The notes: generated by a model not told the origin, from the sequence alone. Numbered from the stretch's first letter, positions 35,527-47,972 are shown. The stretch is 64,000 nt of DNA from Bidens hawaiensis (GCA_021521415.1 JAIQDT010000824.1:62001-126000), one strand, 5' to 3'. Translations and numbers: made by a program.

Positions 35527-36006
35527 TGTTGATACATGTTTGTACGTCTCGATCTTTATTATCTGATAATGTAATAGTTATAGGGGTTTTAATGTAAATA
35601 TGCCTATTCGCCTAATTGTAAGGCACATTCTTACTCCGTAACGAATGTGTCACATTTGTATTAATGTAAGTCCCATTCTTTAACCCAGCTTAACGAATGG
35701 AACATAACGAATGAAGGCTATTCGCTAGGATAATGTATTAACGAATAAGTATGTTTATTCGTTAGGTTAATGTAACGAATGACCCATTCGTTAAGGAGGT
35801 CATCCTCTATAAATACCCCTGTAATCTATTTCTAATGTAACAGTTCTGATTTTTCTGCTTATCCTCTGGTTACGCTGCCCAAAGTTCCTCTCAACACACA
35901 CACTACACACACTTAAAGTAATCATCCTTAATCGTATACATACATAACGAAATCATCGATGTCATCATGAGATCTAGATCCTAAACAGCTCAATCAAGTA
36001 CAATCA
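35527..36006 (+). mobile_element. Element C 5' LTR
   Basis: 480 bp. Region 35,600-35,800 carries many CATTCGTTA/TAACGAATG words. The TATA box TATAAATA is at 35,808-35,815. The LTR ends ACAATCA and is followed at once by the PBS. Confidence 0.92.
35808..35815 (+). promoter_or_regulatory. TATA box of element C LTR
   Basis: TATAAATA lies in CCTCTATAAATACCCC. The same is found in the 3' LTR at 55,191-55,198. It sits directly downstream of the AACGAATG motif cluster, suggesting those motifs are upstream promoter elements. Confidence 0.8.
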
Positions 36007-36008
36007 AG

Positions 36009-36022
36009 TTGTATCAGAGCCT
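36009..36022 (+). other. Primer-binding site of element C
   Basis: TTGTATCAGAGCC follows the LTR by two bases. This is a one-base variant of the tRNA-Met site. Confidence 0.8.
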
Positions 36023-36853
36023 GTGATCTGATCTTCGATGTTAGGCGTTGCTTAATTGTATTGATTCATCGTTCAATATAGTCAAATTGATCTGAATTGA
36101 ACTTGTATTAGTTTCGGATAAACAGAGTATCATAATCAAGTATTTGAACTGATATAGAAATAATTGATAGTGTTATTAAGGTAATATGGAACGAGATATG
36201 GATGTTTGAGTTTTGATTGAGGTGATTTAGCTAGTAAGTTGATTGAATTGATAGGAATTGAATTGGAAATGGTATTGAATGATAATGGCGGTAAACAGTG
36301 TTATACGGATTGGTCAATTAAGTGTTTAAGTAGAAGTTTGTGATTATGGACGAGTATAATTAGGTTCGGATTTGAGTTCCGAGCAGATTGATATAGGTTT
36401 TAGGGTGAATAGGACGGATTTGGATTTAGGTTTGAATTTCAGACCTGATGAAGATTTGAATACTGATGAATTCTGATTCGTTAATCAAGTAACTGATCAT
36501 TCGTTAACTCCATTTGTGTTTCATATGTCCTTCGTGAACGACATTCGCTAAAACATATTCGTCACTTTCATCGCTTAAAATCTGATTCGTTAATCCCTTT
36601 CGCTATTCATTCTCCATTCGTGATACACATTCGTTATACCTTACATTCGCTTAACTCCATTCATCTGAACAGTATTCTTATTCGTTATTCAAAATCGTTA
36701 TCATTCACATTCACTTGAATCTTTAACGAATATCTTTCATTCATTACTTGTTACACCTCACATTCGTTACTGTTCTTCCATTCGTTTGAACAGTAACCAT
36801 AAGTTTTAAGTGTTTACAAGTTTAGTCCTGTAAGTTTCAAAAGTGTTATATCA
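36023..36853 (+). other. Element C leader with AACGAATG-type motifs
   Basis: Untranslated leader. Region 36,477-36,790 has more than ten CATTCGTTA-like words. Confidence 0.6.
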
Positions 36854-37760
36854 TGGTTTCTCGGAATGCTTCGTTTTATGCATTAGCATCCCAGAATGCT
36901 CTAATGCAACAAATGCTGACGATGGATAACGAAATTGGTAGCCATAACAAATGTCCAAAACTGCTGAAACTATAAGATTTTGCTCAGTGGGAACCGAGGT
37001 TTTGTGCTCACTTGGGATCGGTTCAACCAAGTAGTGTACGGTATCTTGATGTTGTTTATGCAGTACCTTTGGTTGGAAGTGACAATCTTGGTTGGACTCC
37101 AAAAGAATTTAAGCATTATGAAGCACAAGAACTGAAGGACTTTGAAAGTGAGACAAAGTCTTATTCGACTCTCACAATGGCTCTACCAGAACAAATCTTT
37201 CACCAATATAGCACCATAAAGATTTGTGCATCTTTATTTGATACACTGAAAATAAGAAGCTTGGGTAATACGCTTAAGAGCTAGAAAACACTTGTGAAGT
37301 TTCAATTTAGAAACTTTATCTTGATGAAGAATGAATCGGTGGAAGTGATGATTAATCGGTTTAGTCATCTGGTTGTGGAAATCGCAAGTGTAAATCTTGA
37401 GCCAACTGAAATTGACAAAATTGATTCTTCGAAGAACGCATTGCCTTCGTCATATTCTACTTTTCTCTTTGTGTTAAAAGAAAACGGTTTCTTTTGTAAC
37501 ACAGAGCTCACTGCAGTGCAATTTCTCAACAAAATGGAGGAAAGAGAATTTGAGTTGAAGTGCCAAACTTCATTGAAGGACAATCAAAATCAGAATCCTT
37601 CAATTTATGGTGGAGCAATGCCAGCAAACACTTCTTCAAGTTCAAGTTCTGTTCCAGTCACTGCCTTCTTCACTTAAGCTCAAGATGAGACATCTAATGT
37701 AAACAGCTCACCTAATGTATGCTTTATGGCAACGGTTGCAAAATCTGAGTCTACTGCCAA
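36854..37760 (+). pseudogene. Element C gag, first part
   Basis: Starts MVSRNASFYALASQNALMQQ. SIRE-type gag follows: GWTPKEFKHYEAQELKDFES, TLTMALPEQIFHQY, KFQFRNFILMKNESVEVMIN, VQFLNKMEEREFELKCQ. Stops at about 36,973, 37,282 and 37,675 interrupt one frame. It is cut at 37,765 by solo LTR D and resumes at 40,428. Confidence 0.85.
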
Positions 37761-38789
37761 TGCTTTGTAACGCCCGTAAAATTTCGTTGAGAAAAGAAAA
37801 TGATGCTTATGCATTGTATGATTCTAATTTTGTTACCGGGACTCGTCTTGAATCTTCGGGGGGCCTCCTAGACGAGCCCATAAGTGGAATTACTTAAGTT
37901 TTATTCAAGTGTCGCAACTTTCAACTTGGAAGGGCCAAAACGTAACATTTTATATTATAATCAAAAACCCAAAACCCTAGCCTCCATAATGTTCTGCGAT
38001 CGGCAGCTGCAAGGCTCCCATACCATCCGATTTTCTTTTTTCCAGCCAACATTAGGGTGTAAAAATCTAATTCAAGGTTAGTCCCAAGTCCCCTCTAGTC
38101 TTTTACACCTTAAACCATCCTTATACATCGCGTATTGGTCGTTAAGGTTGAGTTTTGATGATAACAGTTTGCTGATAGATTCGTATACGTTTATTGTAGG
38201 GTCTGTAACTCGATGAAAATATATTGTTTTTGATCGATTCTTGTTTCTATGATATTCTACTTTGAGTCTAGTTTCCAGAAAGGTATAATACGTAATTTTT
38301 GGACGACATTTAAATGGTTTTTATGAATTTATAAAATCGAGTGTCAAAGCTGATGCGGGATGACGGATTTTGGTCTGTCTTCCCGCCGTCATAACCTTTT
38401 TTTGACAAGTCCAAATTGGTTGGTTCCACTTCTGGAAGTTAGTGTTTTGAGTTAGGAACCAAACCCAATTGGAATCGTTTAATTTGGTTTGGTAATGAAT
38501 TTTATAAAAATAAAACCATTTTGTTGCGCGCTAAAATAGCAGCACATATCTTTCTGTGTTGGAAGAATTTTTATGATTTTTAGGTCCAATAGAAAAATAT
38601 AATAAAAATATTTTTATAAACCTAATACATTTATTAAAGTCTGGTAAAAATTTAATAATTTAATTCAAAGGTTATCCTATGTAATTAAATGCATCTTCGC
38701 ATGCTAAAATCTGTACGTTTTACTCGTTATTAATCAACAAGTTCGTTTTAGGCTTAACCGGTGGTTTTGGTTAATTGAAAGGTTTTAGG

Positions 38790-38895
38790 GGCCTTGGGCC
38801 AAGTGGTTGGGCCTTGGGCCAAAGTATTGGGCCTTGGGCCAAGTTGTTGGGCCTTGGGTCAAGTGGTTGGGCCTTGGGCCAAAGTGTTGGGCTTG
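38790..38895. repeat. Minisatellite in solo LTR D
   Basis: Five to six copies of about 19-20 bases, GGGCCTTGGGCCAAGTGGTT, with small changes. Confidence 0.9.
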
Positions 38896-39309
38896 AGCGG
38901 CCCATTAGGCAGGTGTGTCCTTGCGATCTAGTTTAGTAATGCGTTGTGTATAATTTACAGGCCCTTGCTTGTGATTGTGCACGTAGGGAATTCCTAGCTC
39001 ATTGCAGGTGTTCGGTTGATTCAGGTGAGTTCATGATGCCCTTTTTACTCTTTTACGTTTTGGGCTAGCATACACACCGAAATACAATTTTAAACGATTT
39101 TACTCATTACAATGATTTGAATAGTTTTACATGGTCTCACTTGTGATGGTGCATTTTGAAAGCTATATTTGAATTATTTTATATGCCTTAGGATATTTTA
39201 GACTCGTTCATGGTCTTGTGTCCTTAAGGTTACATACACTATTGATGGTCTAGACTCGAGGACGTTAGTAGACTTGGTAGTAATTGAATTTGAGTAGACC
39301 TATCTACTT

Positions 39310-39335
39310 AGTTCCCGTATGGGATGATATATATA

Positions 39336-39381
<46 letters not shown>

Positions 39382-39400
39382 GATATATATATGTAGGAAT
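39310..39400. repeat. (TA)n microsatellite in solo LTR D
   Basis: About 80 bases of TA/TTTA repeats. Confidence 0.9.
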
Positions 39401-39534
39401 ATATATGTATGTATATATGGAGGTATGTATGTACGTATGAGGATGTGTTACCTTATAGCCTACGATTGTGTAATGATATTTAGTTCCTCATGACTAAGAA
39501 TGATGTATGTAGGCTTATTGATGTGTGTGTGCAT

Positions 39535-39965
39535 GGTGATTCACGGCCGGGTCAAATATATTACTCGGGTTGTACCCGTGGTAAGGGAGCCCGTGTGACG
39601 TGAACATCATTTTAGCTGGTCAAATATATTACATGGGTTTTAAAATCCCGTGGTGAAGAGGCCCGTTGATGTTGAGCCGTGATCGGGTCAAATATATTAC
39701 TTGGGGAAGACCCGAGGTGAGGAGGCTCGTATCACGTGCTTGGATGTATGAGCCGGGATCGAGTTAAATATATTACTTGGGTTGTACCCGTGGTGGAGAG
39801 GCCCGTATCTCGTGTTCGGATGTATAAGCTGTGACCGAGTCAAATATATTACTCGGGTTTGACTCGTGGTGGAGAGGCTCGTGTCACATGCTTAGGTCTT
39901 ACCGCGTCCGGGTCAAATATATTACTCGAGTCTTGACTCGTGGTGGAGAGGCCCGTGTACGTGTT
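39535..39965. repeat. Six tandem ~75-base repeats in solo LTR D
   Basis: Each unit contains GGGTCAAATATATTAC, then CGGGTTGTACCCGTGGT (a short dyad), then GAGAGGCCCGTGTCACGTG. Six diverged copies are visible. Confidence 0.9.
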
Positions 39966-40427
39966 TTCGACGATGATTGTATTACTTGGTGAATTATACA
40001 TAATTTATTTTATTTATACCTTTTCTATTGTTTATAACTATAGCTCTGAAATAAAGTATGAATTATTGTTTATGAAAACTTGAACTCACTCAGCTCAAGC
40101 TGATTTTGTGTGTATGTTAGATTGACTTTCAGGTTGAGGATTAGAGATTTCCGCTTGGACGTGCTAGAGACTACTCGGACGGTTGAAGGCACATCTAGTC
40201 GAAGAATTAATAACGCAAACTGTTTCTTTTAATTTATTACTATAAGCATTTAAATTTTGGTTTTGGGTACTTTTCCTGGTTTTTGGGAATTTTGATGTTA
40301 TTTATTCCGCTGTTGATTACTCTGAATTGATTTTAATAAGATGAACATGTTTGGTTTTAAATTTTTGAGAATTTTTAAATATGATTACCTACTGTAGGAT
40401 TCCCGGGATTCGGGGTCTTACATGCTT

Positions 40428-41754
40428 CAAGTTCATTACCAAAAGTAAATCTTCAAGAAGCTGAACAACAATTTGCTTTTGTGTGTGCTTTCATGACGTC
40501 ATATGAACAATTGGTTGGTAGCAAAATTTCCACAAGTGAGTTAATCGATGAAGACTATGATCAAATTGATCCTGATGACCTTGAACTGATGGATCTCAAG
40601 TGGAATATGGCAATGATTGTCAGAAAGGTCAAAAAGTTTATGCAAAGAACAGGAAAAGACCTTCCAACTCTGAATAAACGAGTCAGTTTTGATAAATTGA
40701 AGGTTAAATGTTATAACTGCGGGGACTTTGGCCACTTTGCCAAAGAATGTGATAAACCAAGAAAAGAATATTCTGGTCCACACAATGCTGAGAGATCTCA
40801 AGGAAAGAATTCATCGGGAAATGATCAAAGTAAACGGAGTTCTTCTGAAGGTGACAAGAATAAGTCAGACAACAATCAAGCTCTTGTCGCAAATGAAGGG
40901 GTTGATTGGTCTCAAAGACTGTTGGGAAATCAGGCCAACCTTCCGGTGTTTGAACCAGTTGAGAAATTTGAAGATGCAAGAAGTGATCAAGTATCTGAAG
41001 AGAGCGACACATCAGACTCTGAAACTGATTTTAATCAGAGTTCGTATGATAATTTGTCTGTGCAAGTCGAATCTAATAATTCAATTCCTGATCAAGTTGA
41101 ATCTTATGCTTGCATGGCTAAGATCGAAGAGGTATGTCCTAAACCTCAAATTAATGTAACTGAACCTTCAACTGTTGTGTTAGAGTGTACTGAATGTGCT
41201 GAACTCAAAACCAAACTTGAATTAGCATTAAATCAGAACACCTCTCTCACAAAAGAGCTTTTTATGATAAATGAATGCTATCGACAGAAATCTAAATTAC
41301 TGGAACAATCTACACTCAAAATCCAAAATCTGTCTGAAAGCAATCATGATCTCAAAGCTGAGGTTCAGTGTAAGATTATCGTGGTTGAACAACATTTCAA
41401 GGAGATTCTCAGACTTCGAACCTACATTTCTAATTTGGAAAATGAAATTTTAGAACTGAAAAACAAACTAGGAAAATTTCGAGATTCCTAGTTTTTGTTA
41501 AATGAATTCATTGAAGTAAACAATTCCCACAAGAAAAATGGGAAAGCAGGTTTAGGGTACGTCGAGATTCCTCCTCCGTTTAAAGGAGATTACTGTAGCA
41601 TTCCCGATGTGAAACAAAGTCCAGAAATGCTTACAGTTGAATCTGCAATTGTTGATCAAAACAAACCAACTCTAGAATCGATTCACATCAAAAGTAAATC
41701 AGTGTTTACCAAAAGTGAATTGGATGATTCTATTGAGGAGTTGTCTGAACCAGA
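40428..41754 (+). pseudogene. Element C gag, second part with zinc knuckle
   Basis: Region 40,481-41,491 reads on from the first part. It includes AEQQFAFVCAFMTSYEQLVG, DPDDLELMDLKWNMAMIV, and a complete zinc knuckle CYNCGDFGHFAKEC (about 40,710). A Ser/Lys/Asp-rich stretch and a long coiled coil (about 41,200-41,480, KLELALNQNTSLTKELF ... ISNLENEILELKNKLG) follow. A stop at 41,489 is followed by in-frame sequence to 41,754, where solo LTR E cuts in. Confidence 0.88.
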
Positions 41755-44700
41755 TGTGACAATCGTGATAAAACCGGATACACCTCAGTTTTCACAAATC
41801 GAATAAGCTTTTAACCGCTTATTGCATAATGAACGAACGGATAACCGAACGGGGCTGGTTATGACCTAGATATCCGGGGGGCCATCTATAAGTGATATAC
41901 GTTTAATATAAGCTAATATATTAGTATTATCGCCTTAGTTCGATAGCAAACAAGTTAAACAAAAACATGCTCATTTAACTACCCGCTATAGATTTAAACG
42001 CTTAAGACAGTTACAAACCAAGCATTGTATCATCCGTTAAGCCGGAAAAGATTTACAAAACACTTAGTGGGAATATTTTAAGCAATCCGTGAAAATATTT
42101 TCGATTTTTACAAACGAATACTATGTTTTTATAAATTTACACAAAAATGGCCGAAAAACACTCGTTTTCTCGCTGTTTGTCGTGCCCGATATATTTTTCC
42201 CACCAAAAACCGAACCTGAAATAAACATGGAATTGGGATTTCACGTTTGGGCACGCAAAACGAGACTAATGGACCAAAATTGGGCCCAACAAGCCCAAGC
42301 CCACCAAAGTGGACTAAAAATACCTTATATTATTGTTATTATTTAGAAAACTTAATATATAAACCCTAGATATTAATGATCAGAATTTTCCAGAAAAACA
42401 GCAAGTTATCTGCTGTTCTTCAGCCTTGCCCCAAAAACCCTAAGTAAGTTTACTAAACTCATCATTTTTAACCAATTTTAATGATGTTTAATACCATATA
42501 AACATGGTTTAATTGCCAAAAATCATTCCTAACCATGTAAAAATCCTAAAAATGGTCCATAAACATATTTTGATCATACACATGGTAAGGAACCTGATTT
42601 GATAGTTTTTTTTGGCCATAAACACGTATTAGAGGGTTTAAACAGCGTTTTTACGGTTCAAAAGTTCGGTTTTATACCCTAACTGAAACCCTAAGTTAAG
42701 GGGCTGTTTTGTTGATGAAACTTGCTTTTTTGTGATATAGGACTTGTATCTAGACTGTATAGAAGCACAAGAGCTTGAAACCTTGATTAGAAAGGCGAAA
42801 ACGAGCCAAACCAGCTAAAGTAATACCGAAACACTCGATTACAGGCTGTTTAGGTTAAGGTTGTGATGTTCATATTTTTAAATCTTGAAATTTTGCAGGG
42901 ACATCAGGGACCATATCATTGAGTCCCTGTTCAAATTTGGTAATTTTTTGACCATCCGAGAATATTTGACGAATTTATTACCAAATTGGGACGTTTATTT
43001 GGGAAAAATAGTTAAAATGCTTGAAAAATTATGAACATTTTTGGGGAACTCTGATTTGATATATTTTGATCACATATGAAATTTTGGAGCATTTGGAAAA
43101 TTCTAAGTAGGCTTTATGCATTTGCGTTCATATGAGTTTTTATAGTCGTTTTTGACCCGAAAAGAATATTGAACAAGCTTGTTACATTCTGGAATTGATA
43201 CAGATGGTTTTGGGATATAATTTGAACATCCAGGAATTTTTGGAAATCTTTTGGGATAAACGGACGATTTTCAGGCTAAATATAACAGGTAAAATGAATT
43301 TTTATAAATTAATATATCAGTAAATAATTCCAAAAATATTTTTATAAAAATCTACATATTTTATTTGAAAAGTGGCTAAATTTTCATAATTTAATGATTA
43401 ACGGTTAATTAATTATGCTAATTTGAAAATTAAACAAATTCAATTCTGATAAAAACCGGCAAGTTCGTGATTAACGAACCTACGGGAATATCAGAACACC
43501 AAGAGTGATCAAAAATCATATTTTTGGATTAATTAAGTAAAAACGAACCTTTTATGGAAAACCTGGACAATCTGGATAGATTGTGCGCGTTTCTCCTCAA
43601 ATCAAACTGAATAAACGGAAACGGCCCCGTAGCGAATCCGGAACCCCAATATGTGATCTTTCTTCATAACTTAATCATCTTATCGACTAACACATTTACC
43701 CAAGCTTACTTCCCTGTTACCGTTTTCTGAACGTATAAACGAACAACTTGGCCCAGCTGGAAAAACGGGGAAACTGAGCCAAGTTCGGTTTTGAGTATTA
43801 GACATTGAACAACATCACAATCTAAACCTATTGACACTTTCTGGGTGTTCCAGCTATACCCAGATTAGATATGCAGCCCAGTTTAGTATTGAGATTATAA
43901 TAATATTAAAATATTAATATTATTATAATATTGATTATAGGAACCCGTGATTACAAAGTCAAACAGACCTCGAACCGACGTGCTACTGAATACGGAATAA
44001 ACCGTGAGTTTCATGACCCCGCTTTTAAACTGCTTTTACGAACTTGGGGGTGAAAAACATGTTGATACATATCTATATATACTCTGAATTGTTTGATGAT
44101 GGGAATTATCTAAGTGCTAACACACGAAAGTCCCCACGAACACAGTGATTAACTTCGAGCCCGTGGCTTGTGAATAGTACTATTGGTTTGACAAACCCAA
44201 ACGGTGCCGGCATGTGTTGTTGAGACTTTACCCCGTTTGCACATGACCATAACTATACAAACACGCTATGTAGTGTTAGACATAGCTACTTGGGGCATAT
44301 TGTGGGCGGAAAGGGGGCCATAGTGGTTGATTGGGCGTGGGAAATGGATGCACGCAGCACAGACAGTCAAGGTTTCACTGTAGCTTAGTATAATTACATC
44401 ATAAACATACAAACAAACGTACTTGTGAACGTACATACATACATACTTGCGTATTTACAAACTGTGATTGTTGTACGCACAACTGATTTCTTGAAACTCG
44501 TGAAACTCACCAATTATTTGTAGTTGACCCGTTTTAACATGTTTTTCAGGTATACCAGACTTGGACTAGAAAGTCAATGTGCTACGTGTTTGACTTGCGA
44601 TCAATGCTGGGTGAATTGATGCAAGTGTGCTAGTAAGAAGTAAAGTCGCTTACCGCGTTGGATTTAGTTTGTATCACCTAGTTGTAAACAAAGTTAGATC

Positions 44701-44818
44701 GATGTAAAATATTGTAAACTAGTTTATATTGTTCTTTATAAACAATGTGGTTGATACCAGAGGTGTCTGTTACATTTCCGTTTTTACGCTTCCACAAATC
44801 GCTCAATGGGGTGTGACA
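41755..44818 (+). mobile_element. Solo LTR E (related to element F LTR)
   Basis: 3064 bp from TGTGACAATCGTG to GGGGTGTGACA. The target duplication is CCAGA/CCAAA (41,750-41,754 and 44,819-44,823; one mismatch). Removing it rejoins the gag frame of C. Block 44,168-44,300 is strongly similar to 17,528-17,690 of the F LTR (GTGAATAGTACTATTGGT), and the ends match in style, so E is a diverged cousin of F. Confidence 0.82.
44004..44549 (+). other. Putative LTR-resident intron, solo LTR E
   Basis: The donor ACC|GTGAGTT is followed by GACCCCGCTTTTAAACT. The acceptor AACATGTTTTTCAG|GTATACC lies 269 bases before the LTR end. The acceptor region matches that of F (AACTCACCAATTATTTGTAG). Confidence 0.45.
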
Positions 44819-44823
44819 CCAAA

Positions 44824-45800
44824 TGAGATTGTCAAAAACAAGAACATCCCTGCTAACAATCACATCTTATGTGAAACTGAAGAGTTTGAACATGCAGTCT
44901 ATGGTTCAAAATCTTAGGGTGAATCTTCAAAAACTCCTAAGGTATCACCTAAAGTATCTAAATCAGACAAACCCTCTGTGCCTGACGAGGAGTTGATGAG
45001 GTCATCAATCCTCAACCTAAATCTTCAAGTGGGAAGATTTTTAAGTTAAAAGGCTTGTCAAAAGTATTTTCATACAAAGAAGTTCCTTTGAATCTTTTAA
45101 ATCTGGAAATGATCGAGAGTATCTTTCAGGATGACACTTCCGAGGGTACAAAACTTGAACAACAATTTAACAAATCAAAATTCAAAAATGTTCAAGAAAA
45201 GGAAAAGAACAACACGTTTAAACCTATAAAATTTGTAAAATCATCTGGGATGGAGAATTCATCTAATTCTACCAACCTAGAATTTTTTTCAAAATAAAAG
45301 GGGATTTAAACCTGCTAGTACAAAGAAAGTGACTTTTGAAAAATCTAAGACTGAGGCTCAACCTGTGCATGAAAGTCAACCAAGTGTCTCACCACATAAG
45401 TCTTTAGACACACGTTTATGCTTTAAATGGGGTGAACCGGGTCATGTTTCTGAAAAATGTCAAGCAAAGGTTGATGAGATCAAGTTGTCATCAAATCGTA
45501 AGACTGAATTGAATCTAAAAACAAAAGAAAAACAAGTTGATGAGTGTGTTATAATGTATTCTGATGTCAATTCAAGGAAAGTCATTCGGATTGAATCGTT
45601 TAATGTATCAAACAAATGTGTTGACCAAGCTCAACCAATTTGTTCAAACACTGATTCGGAATTATACATGACGGGTACTTAAAGAAGAAAAACAAGAAAC
45701 CGGTCACCTATTCTCAAGTGCCAAATGCGAGTGTTAAGTTATCTTTTTCTCCGAATGTATCAAAGGGAGAGCCCAAGACTAAGGCTTGGGCTGCCTTTTT
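44824..45800 (+). pseudogene. Element C gag C-terminal region, second zinc-knuckle-like motif
   Basis: Frames 44,824-44,917, 45,055-45,297 and 45,329-45,682 continue the gag/protease spacer. They are Lys/Ser/Glu-rich, with LCFKWGEPGHVSEKC near 45,418, a zinc knuckle whose second Cys is Trp. Several stops and at least one frameshift are present. Confidence 0.75.
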
Positions 45801-46548
45801 GAACTAATCATTTTACTTGTTTGCGCAGAGTTCATCCAGGTCCGTGTCTACTCACAAATGGATATTGGATAGTGGATGTTCTCGGCATATTACCGGCAAC
45901 CTGGATCTTCTGAATAATGTTAAAGATATTCAAAGGGGTTATGTTGCGTTTTGCTGGTAATAACGGTGGAATGATTACTAAGGAGGGAGAAGTCTCAAAC
46001 GGGCAAGTGACGTTTGAAAAGGTTAATTATTGTGAAAAGGTAGATCATAATCTGCTGAGTGTTTCGCAGATATGTAATAAGAAGTTTACCACCATTTTCA
46101 CAAATGAGGAATGTTTTATCCTTTAACCGGGATACACGATCCTGAAGAAATGGTTGTCATGCGATCACCTCGATCGAATGATATTTATGTACTAGACATG
46201 AGTGGTAATGTAAATGTTTCACCCTCGGCTACATATTTCGTGTCTAAAGCTACCGAAAAGGAGTGTATCCTTTGGCATCGATGCAAGGGAGACATTCACA
46301 TACGCAAGATGAATTTTCTCATTTCAAATGAGTTGGTGGATGGTGTATCCCATAGAAATTTCAAAATCAATGATCATTGCGTCGCTTGTAAGAAGGGGAA
46401 ACAAAAGAAGAAGTCGCATCCAAGCAAGTTAATCAACTTGATTGTTACACCACTAGAACGACTTCATATGGATCTCTTCGGTCCAGTGAATCGTGCTAGT
46501 ATTGCTGGTGACTTGTACTGCTTGGTGGTTACTGATGATTTCTCATGA
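45801..46548 (+). pseudogene. Element C protease and integrase N-terminus
   Basis: The protease motif WILDSGCSRHITGN lies at about 45,865. The following AGNNGGMITKEGEV and KVDHNLLSVSQICNKKF are typical of copia protease. The pre-integrase zinc-binding part follows (LWHRCKGDIHIRKMNFL; H-H ... CVACKKGKQ). The integrase core start is LERLHMDLFGPV. Frameshifts near 45,925 and 46,115, and a stop at 46,546. Confidence 0.85.
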
Positions 46549-47972
46549 TACTCATGGGTGTTATTTATGGGATCGAAAGATCAGACGCCTATCTTAATTC
46601 AGAATCTTATCACGAAGATCGAATCACTTAAAAACTTAAAGTGAGACGAATTCGTAGTGATAATGGAACTGAATTTAAGAATAATGTATTGGATTTATTC
46701 TGCATTCAGAAAGGAATTCATCAGGAATTCAGTGCGCCTTATGTTCCTCAACAGAATGGTGTATCTGAAAGAAAGAATCGTATGTTGATTGAAGCTGCGA
46801 GAACGATGCTTGCTGATTCAAAGCTACCCGTTCAATTCTGGAACGAAGCTGTGAATACGGCGTGTTATACTCTGAATCGCGTACTAATAGTAAAGAAGTT
46901 CAAGAAGACAAGTTACGAGCTTCTGAACAATCGTAAACCGAACTTAAAATATTTGGAACCGTTCGGGTGTCCGTGTACAGTATTGAAGAGTGATGCGGGA
47001 AAGTTTGATGAAAAAGCGTTTGAGGGTTATTTTTTGGGATACAATTCTCCTAAGAAACGGATCTTCAATATCTCTTCTGGTTTTGTGGAAGAATGGTATC
47101 ACGTTGATTGCCAAAGTTATACTACTCCTCCAACTGGTACGGGTCCCGATTGGATGTTCGATTTTGACGGGTTATTTAATTCGTTTACGTCAGTGGTTGA
47201 AGAAGTACCCGGGGATTTGGTTAGATTATATCTGGAGGAACAATGTCTTCCTATTCCAAGTTCTTCTTCGGTTGATGTAGATGACTCACCTAATGTATCA
47301 GAAATGTCAATTGAGGTTTCTGAATCCTCCAATGATGCTGATTTTGTGGATTCATCGTCAGTTCTTTTGGATGAAGCTCCAGAAACAAATGAGCCAATTC
47401 TAATTGTTGATGAATCACCAACTGTCTCTTTAGACACGGCGGAGGAAAATATCACCAATCTTGGTGATAACGTTTCTGTACATGCTAATCCTTCCTTAAG
47501 GATTCATTCTAATCATCTGCAGGAACAGATAATTGGTGATGTGAACGATGGGGTTCATACAAGACACCAATTAGCTAATTTATGTCATGATCAAGTTGAG
47601 AGTAACGTATCTCCTATTGAGGATTCGATAGTTTGTACTTATGCGGATTTGCACTCTTCGGGTATCCTTAGTATTGCACAATACACCTGCTTCCTATCAC
47701 AGATTGAACCAACAAGTGTCACGATGGCACACAAGGAACCATCTTGTGTTGAAGCTATGCAGGAGGAGCTGCAACAGTTTGTTCGACTGGGTGTATGGGA
47801 TTTAATTGATAAACCCGACCGTGTGAAAGAGGCTATTCCAACAAAATGGGTTTTTAAGTGCAAAAAGGATGACCGCGGGGTAATCGTTAGAAACAAGGCA
47901 CGATTGGCCGTTCTTGGTTACAATCAACAAGAAGGCATCGACTACATTGAAGTATATGCTCCTGTTGCATGA
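46549..47972 (+). pseudogene. Element C integrase core, linker and RT start
   Basis: IRSDNGTEFKNNVLDLF, APYVPQQNGVSERKNRML and FWNEAVNTACYTLNRVL give the catalytic core. YLEPFGCPCTVL and FEGYFLGYNS give the C-terminal part. An acidic Ser/Glu linker of about 170 residues follows, then the RT start (EPSCVEAMQEELQQFVRLGV, TKWVFKCKKDDRGVIVRNKA). A stop (TGA) falls at 47,970. Confidence 0.9.

Larger units (their letters stand above)
39025..40132 (+). other. Putative LTR-resident intron, solo LTR D
   Basis: The donor TCAG|GTGAGTT is followed by GATGCCCTTTTTACTC. The acceptor GATTGACTTTCAG|GTT lies 290 bases before the LTR end. This is the longest of the set (1108 bp) because it holds the tandem repeats at 39,535-39,960. 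Confidence 0.45.
37766..40422 (+). mobile_element. Solo LTR D (gypsy-type) in element C gag
   Basis: 2657 bp from TGTAACGCCCGTAAAA to CGGGGTCTTACA. The exact target duplication TGCTT is at 37,761-37,765 and 40,423-40,427. There is no PBS, interior or second LTR, so the element recombined away. It holds a GGGCCTTGGGCCAAGT minisatellite, a (TA)n run and six long repeats inside a putative intron. Confidence 0.92.

Noticed and set aside
39535..39965. CRISPR-like regular repeats
   Set aside because: Units are contiguous diverged tandem repeats without unique spacers, in plant LTR DNA.
41793..44801. 9-base repeat CACAAATCG flanking most of solo LTR E, suggesting a MULE insertion
   Set aside because: The LTR ends TGTGACA...TGTGACA with CCAGA/CCAAA restore the gag frame and align with the F LTR. 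The 9-base match is coincidental.
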